Origin: Citrobacter braakii
GTDB taxonomy: Bacteria; Pseudomonadota; Gammaproteobacteria; Enterobacterales; Enterobacteriaceae
Direction: 5' to 3'
Assembly (NCBI RefSeq): GCF_002075345.1
Contig: NZ_NAEW01000010.1
Location: forward strand, 1 to 64,000
DNA length: 64,000 bases
Shown here: positions 40,884-50,862 of the stretch, piece after piece
Position numbering within the stretch: position 1 is the first letter of the stretch
Layout of the letters: each line of letters begins with the position of its first letter
The notes under the pieces: generated by a model
What the model was told of the DNA's origin: nothing
Databases searched by the model: none
What the model saw: only the letters and a program-made list of their open reading frames with translations
Made by a program: the position numbers and the translations under genes

Positions 40884-43163
40884 ATGGATGACCAGTTAAA
40901 ACAAAGCGCCCTCGATTTCCACGAATTTCCGGTACCCGGTAAAATCCAGGTTTCTCCGACCAAGCCTCTGGCAACCCAGCGCGACCTCGCGTTGGCCTAC
41001 TCGCCGGGCGTGGCTGCACCGTGTCTTGAAATTGAAAAGGACCCGCTGGCAGCCTACAAATACACCGCACGCGGCAACCTGGTTGCGGTTATTTCCAACG
41101 GTACTGCGGTTCTGGGCCTGGGTAATATTGGCGCGCTGGCCGGTAAACCAGTGATGGAAGGTAAAGGCGTTCTGTTTAAGAAATTCGCCGGGATTGACGT
41201 GTTCGACATCGAAGTTGATGAACTCGATCCGGATAAATTTATCAACGTGGTAGCGGCGCTTGAACCAACGTTTGGCGGCATTAACCTCGAAGATATCAAA
41301 GCGCCGGAGTGCTTCTACATTGAGCAAAAACTCCGTGAGCGCATGAATATTCCGGTATTCCATGATGACCAGCACGGCACGGCAATCATCAGTACTGCCG
41401 CAATCCTTAACGGTCTACGGGTGGTTGAGAAAAATATCTCTGATGTGCGTATGGTGGTGTCCGGTGCAGGTGCGGCGGCGATTGCCTGTATGAACCTGCT
41501 GGTGGCGCTGGGTATGCAGAAACACAACATTGTGGTCTGCGACTCCAAAGGGGTGATTTACAAAGATCGTGAACCAAACATGGCGGAAACCAAAGCGGCT
41601 TACGCAGTGGTGGATGACGGTAAGCGTACGCTGGATGATGTCATTGACGGCGCGGATATTTTCCTCGGTTGCTCGGGTCCGAAAGTGCTGACGCAGGAAA
41701 TGGTTAAGAAGATGGCGCGTGCGCCAATGATCCTGGCCCTCGCCAACCCGGAACCGGAAATCCTGCCGCCGCTGGCGAAAGAGGTGCGTTCTGACGCCAT
41801 CATTTGCACCGGCCGTTCCGACTACCCGAACCAGGTTAACAACGTTCTGTGCTTCCCGTTCATCTTCCGCGGCGCGCTGGACGTCGGCGCTACTGCCATC
41901 AACGAAGAGATGAAACTGGCTGCGGTACACGCCATTGCTGAGCTGGCGCACGCCGAGCAGAGCGAAGTGGTGGCCTCCGCCTATGGCGACCAGGACCTGA
42001 GCTTCGGGCCGGAATACATCATTCCGAAACCGTTCGACCCGCGTCTGATCGTCAAAATTGCCCCTGCGGTGGCGAAGGCGGCGATGGATTCCGGTGTGGC
42101 AACGCGTCCAATTGCCGACTTTGACGCTTACATCGATAAGCTGACCGAATTCGTCTACAAAACCAACCTGTTCATGAAGCCGATTTTCTCTCTGGCACGC
42201 AAAGCGCCGAAGCGCGTGGTGCTGACTGAAGGGGAAGAGGCGCGTGTACTGCATGCCACGCAGGAGCTGATCACTTTAGGTCTGGCGAAACCGATCCTGA
42301 TCGGTCGTCCGAGCGTTATCGAAATGCGTATCCAGAAACTGGGTCTGCAGATCAAAGCAGGCGTCGATTTTGAGATCGTCAACAATGAATCCGATCCGCG
42401 CTTTAAAGAGTACTGGAGCGAGTACTACCAGATTATGAAACGTCGTGGTATTACCCAGGAGCAGGCGCAGCGTGCGGTAATTGCCAACACCACGGTGATC
42501 GGCGCGATCATGGTGCAGCGTGGCGAAGCGGATGCAATGATCTGCGGTACGATAGGCGACTACCATGAGCACTTCAGCGTGGTGAAAGAGGTGTTTGGTC
42601 ATCGCGATGGCGTGCATACTGCCGGGGCGATGAACGCCTTGCTGCTGCCAAGCGGTAACACCTTTATCGCCGATACCTACGTTAACGACGATCCTACGCC
42701 GGAGCAACTGGCGGAAATCGCCGTGATGGCGGCAGAAACCGTGCGCCGCTTTGGTATCGAACCGAAGGTAGCGCTGCTGTCGCACTCCAACTTTGGTTCA
42801 TCTAACTGTCCGTCGGCCAGCAAAATGCGCGAAGCGCTGGAGCTGATTAAGGCGCGTGCGCCAGAGTTGATGATTGATGGCGAAATGCACGGCGATGCCG
42901 CGCTGGTGGAAAGCATCCGTCATGACCGCATGCCGGACAGTCCGCTGAAAGGTTCAGCGAATATTCTGGTGATGCCGAATATGGAAGCTGCCCGTATTAG
43001 TTACAACTTACTACGCGTTTCCAGCTCTGAAGGCGTAACGGTCGGCCCGGTGCTGATGGGGGTTGCGAAACCGGTTCACGTATTAACGCCGATCGCTTCT
43101 GTTCGTCGTATCGTTAATATGGTGGCGCTAGCGGTCGTAGAAGCCCAAACTCAGCCGCTGTAA
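40884..43163 (+). CDS. maeB: NADP-dependent malic enzyme MaeB
   Basis: 759-residue enzyme decarboxylating malate to pyruvate with NADPH formation. The N-terminal part (about 1-430) is the malic enzyme, with [10 protein letters not shown] and the NADP fold [13 protein letters not shown]. The C-terminal third (about 430-759) resembles phosphotransacetylase ([34 protein letters not shown]) and serves acetyl-CoA control in E. coli. Length equals E. coli MaeB. RBS GAAAGGAAC precedes the ATG. Confidence 0.96.
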   Translation: MDDQLKQSALDFHEFPVPGKIQVSPTKPLATQRDLALAYSPGVAAPCLEIEKDPLAAYKYTARGNLVAVISNGTAVLGLGNIGALAGKPVMEGKGVLFKKFAGIDVFDIEVDELDPDKFINVVAALEPTFGGINLEDIKAPECFYIEQKLRERMNIPVFHDDQHGTAIISTAAILNGLRVVEKNISDVRMVVSGAGAAAIACMNLLVALGMQKHNIVVCDSKGVIYKDREPNMAETKAAYAVVDDGKRTLDDVIDGADIFLGCSGPKVLTQEMVKKMARAPMILALANPEPEILPPLAKEVRSDAIICTGRSDYPNQVNNVLCFPFIFRGALDVGATAINEEMKLAAVHAIAELAHAEQSEVVASAYGDQDLSFGPEYIIPKPFDPRLIVKIAPAVAKAAMDSGVATRPIADFDAYIDKLTEFVYKTNLFMKPIFSLARKAPKRVVLTEGEEARVLHATQELITLGLAKPILIGRPSVIEMRIQKLGLQIKAGVDFEIVNNESDPRFKEYWSEYYQIMKRRGITQEQAQRAVIANTTVIGAIMVQRGEADAMICGTIGDYHEHFSVVKEVFGHRDGVHTAGAMNALLLPSGNTFIADTYVNDDPTPEQLAEIAVMAAETVRRFGIEPKVALLSHSNFGSSNCPSASKMREALELIKARAPELMIDGEMHGDAALVESIRHDRMPDSPLKGSANILVMPNMEAARISYNLLRVSSSEGVTVGPVLMGVAKPVHVLTPIASVRRIVNMVALAVVEAQTQPL

Positions 43164-43183
43164 TTTCACTTTAATTTATTTCC

Positions 43184-43212
43184 GGCGCGGGTTTCTCCCG
43201 CGCCTTTTTATT
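43184..43212 (+). terminator. Rho-independent terminator after maeB
   Basis: GGCGCGGG, 5-base loop, CCCGCGCC, then TTTTTATTT; 20 bases past the maeB stop, ahead of the eut promoter region. Confidence 0.92.
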
Positions 43213-43223
43213 TCCCCTTTCTT

Positions 43224-43239
43224 AGTGATCCACTTCACC
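43224..43239 (+). promoter_or_regulatory. CRP site upstream of eutS
   Basis: AGTGATCCACTTCACC has both CRP half-site cores (GTGA and TCAC) at the correct 6-base spacing. CRP control of eut is known in Salmonella and E. coli. It lies about 85 bases before the eutS ATG. Confidence 0.7.
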
Positions 43240-43323
43240 TTTTAAACATGGTTGCCGAATTTTGTTATTTACTCTGACAAAAAATTGCCACGATGAGGGC
43301 AGTTTTAGCGGAGGCGGTGAGCA

Positions 43324-43659
43324 ATGGAAAAAGAACGCATTATTCAGGAATTTGTGCCGGGGAAACAGGTTACGCTGGCGCATCTCATTGCGCACCCTGG
43401 TGAGGAACTGGCGAAAAAGATCGGCGTTCCCGAAGCGGGCGCTATCGGCATCATGACGCTGACGCCAGGCGAAACCGCGATGATTGCCGGTGACTTAGCT
43501 ATGAAGGCGGCAGATGTACATATCGGCTTTCTCGATCGATTCAGCGGTGCGCTGGTCATCTACGGCTCGGTAGGCGCGGTAGAAGAAGCGTTATTACAGA
43601 CGGTAAGCGGTCTGGGTCGGTTATTAAATTTCACTTTGTGCAACCTGACAAAAAGTTAA
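43324..43659 (+). CDS. eutS: Microcompartment shell protein EutS
   Basis: 111-residue hexameric BMC shell protein, circularly permuted, that bends the facets. It begins [29 protein letters not shown]; conserved [38 protein letters not shown] follows. First gene of the eut operon; RBS GCGGAGG precedes the ATG. The CRP site and probable EutR-dependent promoter lie upstream. Confidence 0.97.
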   Translation: MEKERIIQEFVPGKQVTLAHLIAHPGEELAKKIGVPEAGAIGIMTLTPGETAMIAGDLAMKAADVHIGFLDRFSGALVIYGSVGAVEEALLQTVSGLGRLLNFTLCNLTKS

Positions 43660-43671
43660 TCAGAGGCGGCG

Positions 43672-44151
43672 ATGAAACGTATTGCGTTTGTCGGTACGGT
43701 GGGGGCGGGGAAAACAACGCTCTTTAATGCGCTACAGGGAAATTATTCCCTCGCCAGAAAAACACAGGCCGTGGAGTTTAATGAAAATGGCGATATCGAC
43801 ACGCCAGGAGAATATTTTAGCCATCCGCGCTGGTATCACGCCTTAATTACCACGCTGCAGGATGTTGATACGTTGATTTATATACACGCGGCAAATGATA
43901 AAGAAAGTCGCTTACCTGCCGGGCTGTTGGATATCGGCGCCAGTAAACGACAAATCGCCGTTATCAGCAAAACGGACATGCCGGATGCCGACGTCGCCGC
44001 AACGCGACAACTACTTCGCGGGATAGGGTTCCAGGAGCCGATTTTCGAACTCAACAGCCATGACCCGCGCAGCGTGCAGCACCTGGTGGATTATCTGACT
44101 GAGCTCAGCCAAAAGGAGGAAAGGGCAGGTGAAAAAACTCATCACAGCTAA
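43672..44151 (+). CDS. eutP: EutP, G-protein-like acetate kinase
   Basis: 159-residue P-loop protein with GTVGAGKTTLFNAL at residues 8-21 and SKTD near residue 103. EutP and EutQ from Salmonella have been shown to have acetate-kinase activity. Overlaps eutQ by 23 bases. Second gene of the eut operon. Confidence 0.94.
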   Translation: MKRIAFVGTVGAGKTTLFNALQGNYSLARKTQAVEFNENGDIDTPGEYFSHPRWYHALITTLQDVDTLIYIHAANDKESRLPAGLLDIGASKRQIAVISKTDMPDADVAATRQLLRGIGFQEPIFELNSHDPRSVQHLVDYLTELSQKEERAGEKTHHS

Positions 44152-44833
44152 CGATATTCGTGCGGCCCACGCACGCGGCGAACAGGAAATGTCGGTTGTT
44201 CTGCGCGCCAGCATCATCACCCCGGAGGCGCGCGAAGTTGCGGAGCTGCTGGGCGTCACCATCAGTGAATGCGATGAATCCGCGCCAACCGTCGCTGCTG
44301 CTGCACCGGCTGCGGTGGATGATGGCAAAACGGAAAGCCAGCGCATTCGCGAAACCATCATTGCGCAGTTACCGGAAGGGCAGTTTACCGAAAGCCTGGT
44401 CGCCCAACTGATGGACAAAGTCATGAAGGAGAAACAGTCGCTGGAGCAGGGCGGAATGCAGCCGAGCTTTAACTCGGTGACCGGCAAAGGCGGCGTCAAA
44501 GTCATCGACGGCAGCAGCGTGAAGTTTGGTCGTTTTGACGGCGCACAGCCGCACTGCGTGGGTTTAACCGATCTGGTGACCGACCAGGACGGTAGCAGCA
44601 TGGCCGCCGGGTTCATGCAGTGGGATAACGCTTTTTTCCCATGGACGCTGAACTACGACGAAATCGACATGATTCTGGAAGGCGAGCTGCACGTTCGCCA
44701 CGAAGGTGAAACCATGATTGCTAAAGCCGGGGACGTGATGTTTATCCCGAAAGGCTCCAGCATCGAATTTGGTACGCCATCGACGGTGAAATTTCTGTAT
44801 GTGGCCTGGCCTGCGAACTGGCAGTCCTGCTAA
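44129..44833 (+). CDS. eutQ: EutQ, cupin-fold assembly protein
   Basis: 234-residue protein with a C-terminal cupin barrel (FGRFDGAQPHCVGLTDLV; EGELHVRHEGETMIAKAGDVMFIPKGS) and an N-terminal part of lower conservation. It links shell to cargo and has acetate-kinase activity in the literature. Start is GTG 44129 inside eutP, with AAAGGAGGAAAGG upstream. The alanine-rich linker (PTVAAAAPAA, residues 53-62) differs from E. coli. Confidence 0.92.
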   Translation: MKKLITANDIRAAHARGEQEMSVVLRASIITPEAREVAELLGVTISECDESAPTVAAAAPAAVDDGKTESQRIRETIIAQLPEGQFTESLVAQLMDKVMKEKQSLEQGGMQPSFNSVTGKGGVKVIDGSSVKFGRFDGAQPHCVGLTDLVTDQDGSSMAAGFMQWDNAFFPWTLNYDEIDMILEGELHVRHEGETMIAKAGDVMFIPKGSSIEFGTPSTVKFLYVAWPANWQSC

Positions 44834-44842
44834 GGCGGATGT

Positions 44843-45646
44843 ATGAAGGATTTCATTACCGAAGCATGGCTTAGAGCGAATCATACGCTCAGCGAAGGGG
44901 CTGAAATTCATCTCCCCGCTGATGCTCGCCTGACGCCATCTGCCCGGGAATTACTGGAAAGCCGACATCTGCGCATTAAGTTTATCGACGAGCAGGGCAG
45001 CCTGTTTATTGATGACGAAGCACAGCAGCCGCAGCCGGTGCATGGTTTAACCAGCAGCGATACGCATCCACAGGCCAGTTGCGAACTGTGTCATCAACCG
45101 GTGGTGAAGAAAGCAGACACGCTGACGCATCTGACAGCGGACAAGATGGTCGCTAAAAGTGACCCGCGGCTGGGATTTCGCGCCGCGCTGGACAGCACCA
45201 TCGCCCTGGCCGTGTGGTTGCAGATAGAGCTGGCGGAACCGTGGCAGCCGTGGCTGGCGGATATCCGTTCGCGTCTGGGCAACATTATGCGCGCCGACGC
45301 TATCGACGAGCCGCTGGCAGCACAAGCTATCGTCGGTTTAAGCGACGAAGATTTACACCGGCTTTCGCATCAGCCGCTGCGCTATCTGGACCACGACCAT
45401 CTGGTGCCTGAAGCCAGTCATGGCCGTGATTGCGCGTTGCTTAATCTGCTGCGTACCAAAGTCCGTGAAACGGAGACGGTGGCGGCCCAGGTATTCATCA
45501 CCCGTAGTTTTGACGTGATGCGACCGGACATCATGCAGGCGCTCAATCGCCTTTCCAGTACGGTCTACGTGATGATGATTCTGAGCGTAGCGAAGCATCC
45601 ACTGACGGTTAGCCAAATTCAACAGCGACTGGGGGAGAAGCAATGA
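44843..45646 (+). CDS. eutT: Corrinoid adenosyltransferase EutT
   Basis: 267-residue enzyme that converts cobalamin to adenosylcobalamin, the EutBC cofactor. The metal motif HX11CCX2C of S. enterica EutT aligns to H67, S79, C80 and C83 here, so the first cysteine is serine (codon AGT) while H67, C80 and C83 are kept. [15 protein letters not shown] is the typical C-terminal adenosyltransferase helix. The eutD ATG overlaps the stop by 4 bases. Confidence 0.93.
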   Translation: MKDFITEAWLRANHTLSEGAEIHLPADARLTPSARELLESRHLRIKFIDEQGSLFIDDEAQQPQPVHGLTSSDTHPQASCELCHQPVVKKADTLTHLTADKMVAKSDPRLGFRAALDSTIALAVWLQIELAEPWQPWLADIRSRLGNIMRADAIDEPLAAQAIVGLSDEDLHRLSHQPLRYLDHDHLVPEASHGRDCALLNLLRTKVRETETVAAQVFITRSFDVMRPDIMQALNRLSSTVYVMMILSVAKHPLTVSQIQQRLGEKQ

Positions 45647-46659
45647 TCATTGAACGTGCTCGTCAACTCGCCCAGCGCTCACCTGCACGGGTGGTGTTCC
45701 CGGATGCGCTGGATGTTCGGGTGTTGAAAGCGGCAAATTACCTGCATCAGCACGGTCTGGCACATCCTGTTCTCGTCGCCAGTCCGTTTGCGCTGCGCCA
45801 GTTTGCCCTCAGCCATCGGGTGGCGATGGATGGCATTCAGGTTATCGACCCGCAAAGCAACCAGTCCATGCGTGAAGAGTTTGCGCTGCGCTGGCTGGCC
45901 CGCGCGGGAGATAAAACGCCTGCAGATGCGCTGGAAAAACTCAACGATCCGCTGATGTTCGCCGCCGCCATGGTTAGCGCGGGTAAAGCTGACGTCTGTA
46001 TTGCGGGCAATTTGTCGTCGACAGCAAACGTGCTGCGCGCTGGGTTACGCATTATTGGGTTACAGCCAGGCTGTAAAACGCTGTCGTCAATTTTCCTGAT
46101 GCTGCCGCAGTACCTCGGGCCGGCATTAGGGTTTGCCGATTGCAGCGTCGTGCCGCAGCCCACAGCCGCGCAGCTGGCGGATATTGCGATTGCCAGCGCG
46201 CAGACATGGCAGGCGATCACCGGTGAAGAACCGCGCGTGGCCATGCTGTCGTTTTCAAGTCAAGGCAGCGCTCGTCATCCTAACGTCGCTAACGTGCAGC
46301 AGGCTACGGAGATCGTTCGTGAGCGCGCCCCGCAGCTTACCGTGGATGGGGAACTGCAATTTGATGCCGCCTTTGTTCCGGATGTCGCCGCGCAAAAAGC
46401 GCCCGCCAGTCCGTTAAAGGGCAATGCCAATGTGATGGTCTTCCCATCGCTGGAGGCAGGCAATATTGGCTACAAAATCGCCCAGCGTCTGGGAGGGTAT
46501 CGTGCCGTAGGTCCGTTGATCCAAGGGCTTGCCGCACCGCTTCATGACCTCTCTCGCGGCTGTAGCGTACAGGAAATTATCGAACTGGCGTTGGTGGCAG
46601 CAGTGCCGCGTCAGACTGACATGAGTCGTGAAAACGCCTCACACACACTGGTTGTTTAG
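45643..46659 (+). CDS. eutD: Phosphotransacetylase EutD
   Basis: 338-residue enzyme converting acetyl-CoA to acetyl phosphate inside the eut microcompartment. [22 protein letters not shown] and [19 protein letters not shown] hold the active-site residues of the PTA family. It is the short form, without the large N-terminal domain of Pta. Confidence 0.95.
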   Translation: MIIERARQLAQRSPARVVFPDALDVRVLKAANYLHQHGLAHPVLVASPFALRQFALSHRVAMDGIQVIDPQSNQSMREEFALRWLARAGDKTPADALEKLNDPLMFAAAMVSAGKADVCIAGNLSSTANVLRAGLRIIGLQPGCKTLSSIFLMLPQYLGPALGFADCSVVPQPTAAQLADIAIASAQTWQAITGEEPRVAMLSFSSQGSARHPNVANVQQATEIVRERAPQLTVDGELQFDAAFVPDVAAQKAPASPLKGNANVMVFPSLEAGNIGYKIAQRLGGYRAVGPLIQGLAAPLHDLSRGCSVQEIIELALVAAVPRQTDMSRENASHTLVV

Positions 46660-46695
46660 GTCCCGTTCTGGACCCCTTAATGAGAGGAAAACACA

Positions 46696-46989
46696 ATGGA
46701 AGCATTAGGAATGATTGAAACCCGGGGCCTGGTTGCACTGATTGAGGCTTCTGACGCAATGGTTAAAGCGGCACGCGTGAAACTGGTCGGCGTGAAGCAG
46801 ATCGGCGGCGGTCTGGTTACTGCAATGGTCCGTGGCGACGTAGCGGCATGTAAAGCCGCAACGGATGCTGGTGCTGCTGCTGCACAGCGTATTGGTGAGC
46901 TGGTTTCCGTACACGTAATCCCGCGTCCGCATGGCGATCTGGAAGAAGTGTTCCCGATCAGCTTTAAAGGCGACAGCAACGACATGTAA
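46696..46989 (+). CDS. eutM: Microcompartment shell protein EutM
   Basis: 97-residue major hexameric shell protein (BMC-H). [26 protein letters not shown] is the family start, and [23 protein letters not shown] shapes the pore. It has its own RBS GAGAGGAAA. A hairpin follows in the gap to eutN, which may set its abundance. Confidence 0.97.
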   Translation: MEALGMIETRGLVALIEASDAMVKAARVKLVGVKQIGGGLVTAMVRGDVAACKAATDAGAAAAQRIGELVSVHVIPRPHGDLEEVFPISFKGDSNDM

Positions 46990-46998
46990 GTCGTCCAT

Positions 46999-47029
46999 GT
47001 GACGCCACAGACTTCATTGCTGGCGTCAC
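46999..47029 (+). repeat. Perfect inverted repeat in eutM-eutN gap
   Basis: GTGACGCCA (46999-47007) and TGGCGTCAC (47021-47029) make a 9-bp stem with a 13-base loop, 10 bases past the eutM stop, followed by a pyrimidine-rich run (CCTCTCTCCTTTTC). It is not a canonical terminator, but could protect the 3' end of upstream mRNA. Confidence 0.65.
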
Positions 47030-47103
47030 CCTCTCTCCTTTTCACATTACCTTCTGCGGAGGGTAGGGGGAGGTTTTACCTGAAATATGCCACGGAGGCG
47101 CGT

Positions 47104-47391
47104 ATGAAACTGGCAATCGTCACAGGACAAATTGTTTGTACCGTACGCCATCAGGGGCTCGCGCACGACAAGTTGCTGATGGTGGAAATGATTGATGCCT
47201 GCGGAAATCCCGACGGGCAATGTGCTGTTGCTATCGACAGCATTGGGGCGGGAACCGGAGAGTGGGTGCTGCTGGTCAGCGGAAGCTCAGCCCGTCAGGC
47301 GCACCGTAACGAATCATCACCTGTCGATCTGTGCGTGATTGGCATTGTTGATGAAGTGGTGGCAGGTGGTCAGGTGATCTTCCATAAATAA
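47104..47391 (+). CDS. eutN: Microcompartment vertex protein EutN
   Basis: 95-residue BMC-V pentamer closing the vertices of the shell. MKLAIVTGQIVCTVRHQGL starts the OB-like fold, and VAIDSIGAGTGEWVLLVSGSSARQA is conserved. ATG 47104 follows an open frame that begins earlier but whose extra part is unrelated. Confidence 0.96.
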   Translation: MKLAIVTGQIVCTVRHQGLAHDKLLMVEMIDACGNPDGQCAVAIDSIGAGTGEWVLLVSGSSARQAHRNESSPVDLCVIGIVDEVVAGGQVIFHK

Positions 47392-47402
47392 GGCAGAAAA
47401 TC

Positions 47403-48806
47403 ATGAATCAACAGGATATTGAACAGGTCGTGAAAGCGGTGCTGCTGAAAATGAAAGACAGCAGCCAACCCGTCAGTGCCGTTCAAGAAATGGGCGTTTT
47501 TGCCTCCCTGGATGACGCAGTGGCGGCAGCAAAACTGGCCCAGCAAGGGCTGAAAAGCGTTGCCATGCGCCAACTGGCTATCACGGCTCTACGTGAGGCG
47601 GGCGAAAAACATGCCCGAGAATTAGCGGAACTTGCCGTCACAGAAACCGGCATGGGACGCGTTGAAGATAAATTTGCCAAAAACGTGGCGCAGGCACGCG
47701 CCACGCCGGGCGTGGAATGCCTGTCTCCACAGGTTCTGACCGGTGATAACGGCCTGACGCTGATTGAAAACGCGCCGTGGGGCGTGGTGGCCTCGGTGAC
47801 ACCGTCCACCAACCCGGCTGCGACCGTTATTAACAACGCCATCAGCCTGATTGCGGCTGGCAACAGCGTGGTCTTCGCACCGCATCCGGCTGCCAAGGGC
47901 GTGTCTCAGCGCGCTATCACTCTGCTTAACCAGGCGGTAGTTGCTGCAGGCGGACCGGCAAACCTGCTGGTTACCGTGGCCAATCCGGATATCGAAACCG
48001 CCCAGCGTCTGTTTAAGTACCCAGGCATCGGCCTGCTGGTGGTGACCGGCGGTGAAGCCGTAGTGGATGCCGCGCGTAAGCACACCAACAAACGTCTGAT
48101 TGCCGCCGGTGCGGGAAATCCGCCGGTGGTGGTTGATGAAACGGCTGATCTGGCACGTGCTGCGCAGTCGATCGTCAAAGGCGCTTCGTTTGACAACAAC
48201 ATTATCTGCGCCGACGAAAAAGTGCTGATCGTGGTCGATAGCGTCGCTGATGAGCTGATGCGTCTGATGGAAAGCCAGCATGCAGTCAAGCTGACCACGG
48301 CTCAGGCCGAACAGCTGCAACCGGTGCTGCTGAAAAATGTCGATGAACGCGGTAAAGGCACGGTCAGTCGTGACTGGGTAGGCCGCGACGCAGGAAAAAT
48401 CGCTGCGGCGATTGGTCTGAACGTACCGGAGCAAACCCGGCTGTTATTCGTCGAAACCTCTGCGACTCACCCGTTTGCCGTAACCGAACTGATGATGCCG
48501 GTTCTGCCGGTCGTGCGGGTCGCCAACGTCGATGAGGCCATTGAACTGGCGGTCAAGCTTGAAGGCGGCTGTCACCATACGGCGGCGATGCACTCGCGCA
48601 ATATCGACAACATGAACCGCATGGCAAACGCCATTGATACCAGCATTTTCGTTAAGAACGGACCGTGCATTGCCGGTCTTGGACTCGGCGGCGAAGGCTG
48701 GACCACGATGACCATTACCACGCCAACCGGGGAAGGGGTGACCAGCGCACGCACGTTTGTGCGTCTGCGTCGCTGTGTGTTGGTGGATGCCTTCAGAATT
48801 GTATAA
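47403..48806 (+). CDS. eutE: Acetaldehyde dehydrogenase EutE
   Basis: 467-residue CoA-acylating aldehyde dehydrogenase turning acetaldehyde into acetyl-CoA. The catalytic Cys is in FDNNIICADEKVLIV. The N-terminal MNQQDIEQVVKAVLLKMK is an encapsulation helix targeting the shell. Length equals E. coli EutE. Confidence 0.97.
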   Translation: MNQQDIEQVVKAVLLKMKDSSQPVSAVQEMGVFASLDDAVAAAKLAQQGLKSVAMRQLAITALREAGEKHARELAELAVTETGMGRVEDKFAKNVAQARATPGVECLSPQVLTGDNGLTLIENAPWGVVASVTPSTNPAATVINNAISLIAAGNSVVFAPHPAAKGVSQRAITLLNQAVVAAGGPANLLVTVANPDIETAQRLFKYPGIGLLVVTGGEAVVDAARKHTNKRLIAAGAGNPPVVVDETADLARAAQSIVKGASFDNNIICADEKVLIVVDSVADELMRLMESQHAVKLTTAQAEQLQPVLLKNVDERGKGTVSRDWVGRDAGKIAAAIGLNVPEQTRLLFVETSATHPFAVTELMMPVLPVVRVANVDEAIELAVKLEGGCHHTAAMHSRNIDNMNRMANAIDTSIFVKNGPCIAGLGLGGEGWTTMTITTPTGEGVTSARTFVRLRRCVLVDAFRIV

Positions 48807-48818
48807 GGAGTGAACGAC

Positions 48819-49658
48819 ATGGCGCACGACGAACAACGTTGGCTGACACCCAGATTGCTAAAAGCGGCAACGCTATGTAACCAGACGCCCGTAAAGAGCG
48901 ATTCACCGCTGTGGCTGGGCGTGGATTTGGGGACGTGTGATGTGGTGTCGATGGTTGTCGACAGTGACGGACAGCCGGTTGCAGTTTGCCTGGACTGGGC
49001 CGACGTCGTGCGCGATGGCATCGTCTGGGATTTCTTCGGTGCGGTGACCATCGTTCGTCGCCATCTCGATACGCTCGAACAACAGTTGGGTTGCCGCTTT
49101 ACCCACGCGGCAACCTCGTTTCCACCGGGAACTGACCCACGGATCTCGATCAACGTGCTGGAATCTGCCGGGCTTGAAGTCAGTCATGTGCTCGACGAAC
49201 CGACCGCGGTGGCAGACCTGTTGCAGCTTGATAACGCTGGCGTGGTGGATATCGGTGGCGGTACCACCGGGATTGCGATTGTGAAGCGAGGCAAGGTGAC
49301 TTACTCCGCCGATGAAGCGACCGGCGGGCACCACATTTCTCTGACGCTTGCCGGGAACCGTCGCATCCAGTTGGAAGAGGCGGAGCAGTACAAACGCAGC
49401 AACGGTAAAGAAATTTGGCCGGTGGTTAAGCCGGTCTACGAAAAAATGGCGGAAATTGTGGCTCACCATATTGCCGGACAGGGCGTGGCAGATTTATGGC
49501 TGGCCGGTGGTTCCTGTATGCAGCCGGGCGTTGATGAACTGTTTCGTAAGCGTTTCCCGGAACTGCAGGTGCATTTACCCCAGCACAGCCTGTTTATGAC
49601 CCCGCTGGCGATTGCAAATAGCGGAAAAGAAAAAGCGGAAGGAATCTATGCAAGCTGA
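48819..49658 (+). CDS. eutJ: EutJ, DnaK-like chaperone
   Basis: 279-residue ASKHA ATPase-fold protein: DLGTCDVVSMVVDSDG is the phosphate-1 loop, VVDIGGGTTGIAIVKRGK the phosphate-2 loop and DLWLAGGSCMQPGVDELF the adenosine loop. It likely assists assembly or turnover of eut enzymes; role only inferred. ATG 48819 has TAAGGAG 9 bases before it. It overlaps eutG by 11 bases. Confidence 0.93.
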   Translation: MAHDEQRWLTPRLLKAATLCNQTPVKSDSPLWLGVDLGTCDVVSMVVDSDGQPVAVCLDWADVVRDGIVWDFFGAVTIVRRHLDTLEQQLGCRFTHAATSFPPGTDPRISINVLESAGLEVSHVLDEPTAVADLLQLDNAGVVDIGGGTTGIAIVKRGKVTYSADEATGGHHISLTLAGNRRIQLEEAEQYKRSNGKEIWPVVKPVYEKMAEIVAHHIAGQGVADLWLAGGSCMQPGVDELFRKRFPELQVHLPQHSLFMTPLAIANSGKEKAEGIYAS

Positions 49659-50835
49659 ATTGCAGACCGCGCTCTTTCAGGCATTCGATACCCTGAATCT
49701 GCAACGCGTAAAAACGTTTAGCGTTCCACCGGTTACGTTGTGTGGACTGGGAGCGCTCAGTACCTGCGGACAGGAAGCACAAACGCGCGGCCTGACGCAT
49801 ATGTTCGTCATGGTCGACAGTTTCCTGCACCAGGCGGGGATGACCGCCGCACTGGAACGCAGCCTGGCGATGAAAGGCGTGGCGATGACGCTGTGGCCAT
49901 GTCCGGTGGGCGAACCGTGCATTACGGACGTCTGCGCGGCGGTCGCGCAACTGCGTGAATCGAAGTGCGATGGCGTAGTGGCCTTTGGTGGCGGTTCCGT
50001 ATTGGATGCCGCAAAAGCCGTGGCGTTGCTGGTGACCAATCCCACCCAGACGCTGGCAGACATGGATGAGAGCAGCGCGTTACGCCCGCGTCTGCCGCTG
50101 ATTGCCGTACCGACTACCGCCGGAACGGGTTCAGAAACCACTAATGTCACGGTGATTATCGACGCCGCGACCGGGCTTAAAAAAGTGCTGGCCCACGCAA
50201 CCCTGATGCCGGATGTGGCGATTCTTGACGCCGCGCTGACGGAAGGTGTGCCCGCACACGTAACGGCGATGACCGGGATCGATGCGCTGACGCACGCTGT
50301 TGAAGCGTATAGCGCTCTGAACGCGACGCCGTTTACCGACAGTCTGGCGATTGGCGCGATTGCGATGATAGGTAAATCGCTGCCGAAGGCCGTTGGCTAT
50401 GGTCAGGATCTGGCGGCGCGAGAAAGCATGCTACTGGCTTCCTGTATGGCCGGGATGGCGTTTTCCAGCGCGGGGCTGGGCCTGTGTCACGCGATGGCGC
50501 ACCAGCCGGGTGCGACGCTGCACATTCCACATGGACAGGCTAACGCCATGCTGCTGCCCACAGTAATGGGGTTCAACCGCATGGTGTGTCGTGAGCGTTT
50601 CAGCCATATCGGACGGGCGTTAACCAACAAGAAGTCGGACGATCGCGATGCCATCAACGCCGTCAGCGAGCTGATTAGCGAAGTGGGCCAGACCAAACGA
50701 CTCTCTGACGTTGGGGCAAAGCCCGAGCATTACAGCGCATGGGCTCACGCCGCGCTGGAGGATATTTGTATTCGCAGTAACCCACGCACCGCCACGCAGG
50801 CCGACATTATCGCGTTGTATGCGGCGGCACAATAA
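49648..50835 (+). CDS. eutG: Alcohol dehydrogenase EutG
   Basis: 395-residue iron-containing alcohol dehydrogenase reducing acetaldehyde to ethanol, recycling NADH in the microcompartment. FGGGSVLDAAKAV binds NAD, and GLGLCHAMAHQPGA and GIDALTHAVEAY hold the metal His residues. ATG 49648 (MQAELQTALFQ) matches E. coli; the frame is open further upstream but inside eutJ. Confidence 0.95.
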   Translation: MQAELQTALFQAFDTLNLQRVKTFSVPPVTLCGLGALSTCGQEAQTRGLTHMFVMVDSFLHQAGMTAALERSLAMKGVAMTLWPCPVGEPCITDVCAAVAQLRESKCDGVVAFGGGSVLDAAKAVALLVTNPTQTLADMDESSALRPRLPLIAVPTTAGTGSETTNVTVIIDAATGLKKVLAHATLMPDVAILDAALTEGVPAHVTAMTGIDALTHAVEAYSALNATPFTDSLAIGAIAMIGKSLPKAVGYGQDLAARESMLLASCMAGMAFSSAGLGLCHAMAHQPGATLHIPHGQANAMLLPTVMGFNRMVCRERFSHIGRALTNKKSDDRDAINAVSELISEVGQTKRLSDVGAKPEHYSAWAHAALEDICIRSNPRTATQADIIALYAAAQ

Positions 50836-50862
50836 ATACACATATGACAGGGAGTGAAGGTT

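Noticed and set aside
41415..42254. 279-codon open frame antisense to maeB
   Set aside because: Wholly opposite maeB, with His/Arg-rich composition typical of antisense shadows.
43224..43323. Promoter hexamers of eutS
   Set aside because: No -35/-10 pair of decent quality was found; an EutR-dependent promoter need not have one.
47622..48434. 270-codon open frame antisense to eutE
   Set aside because: Opposite eutE with no start signal or family match.
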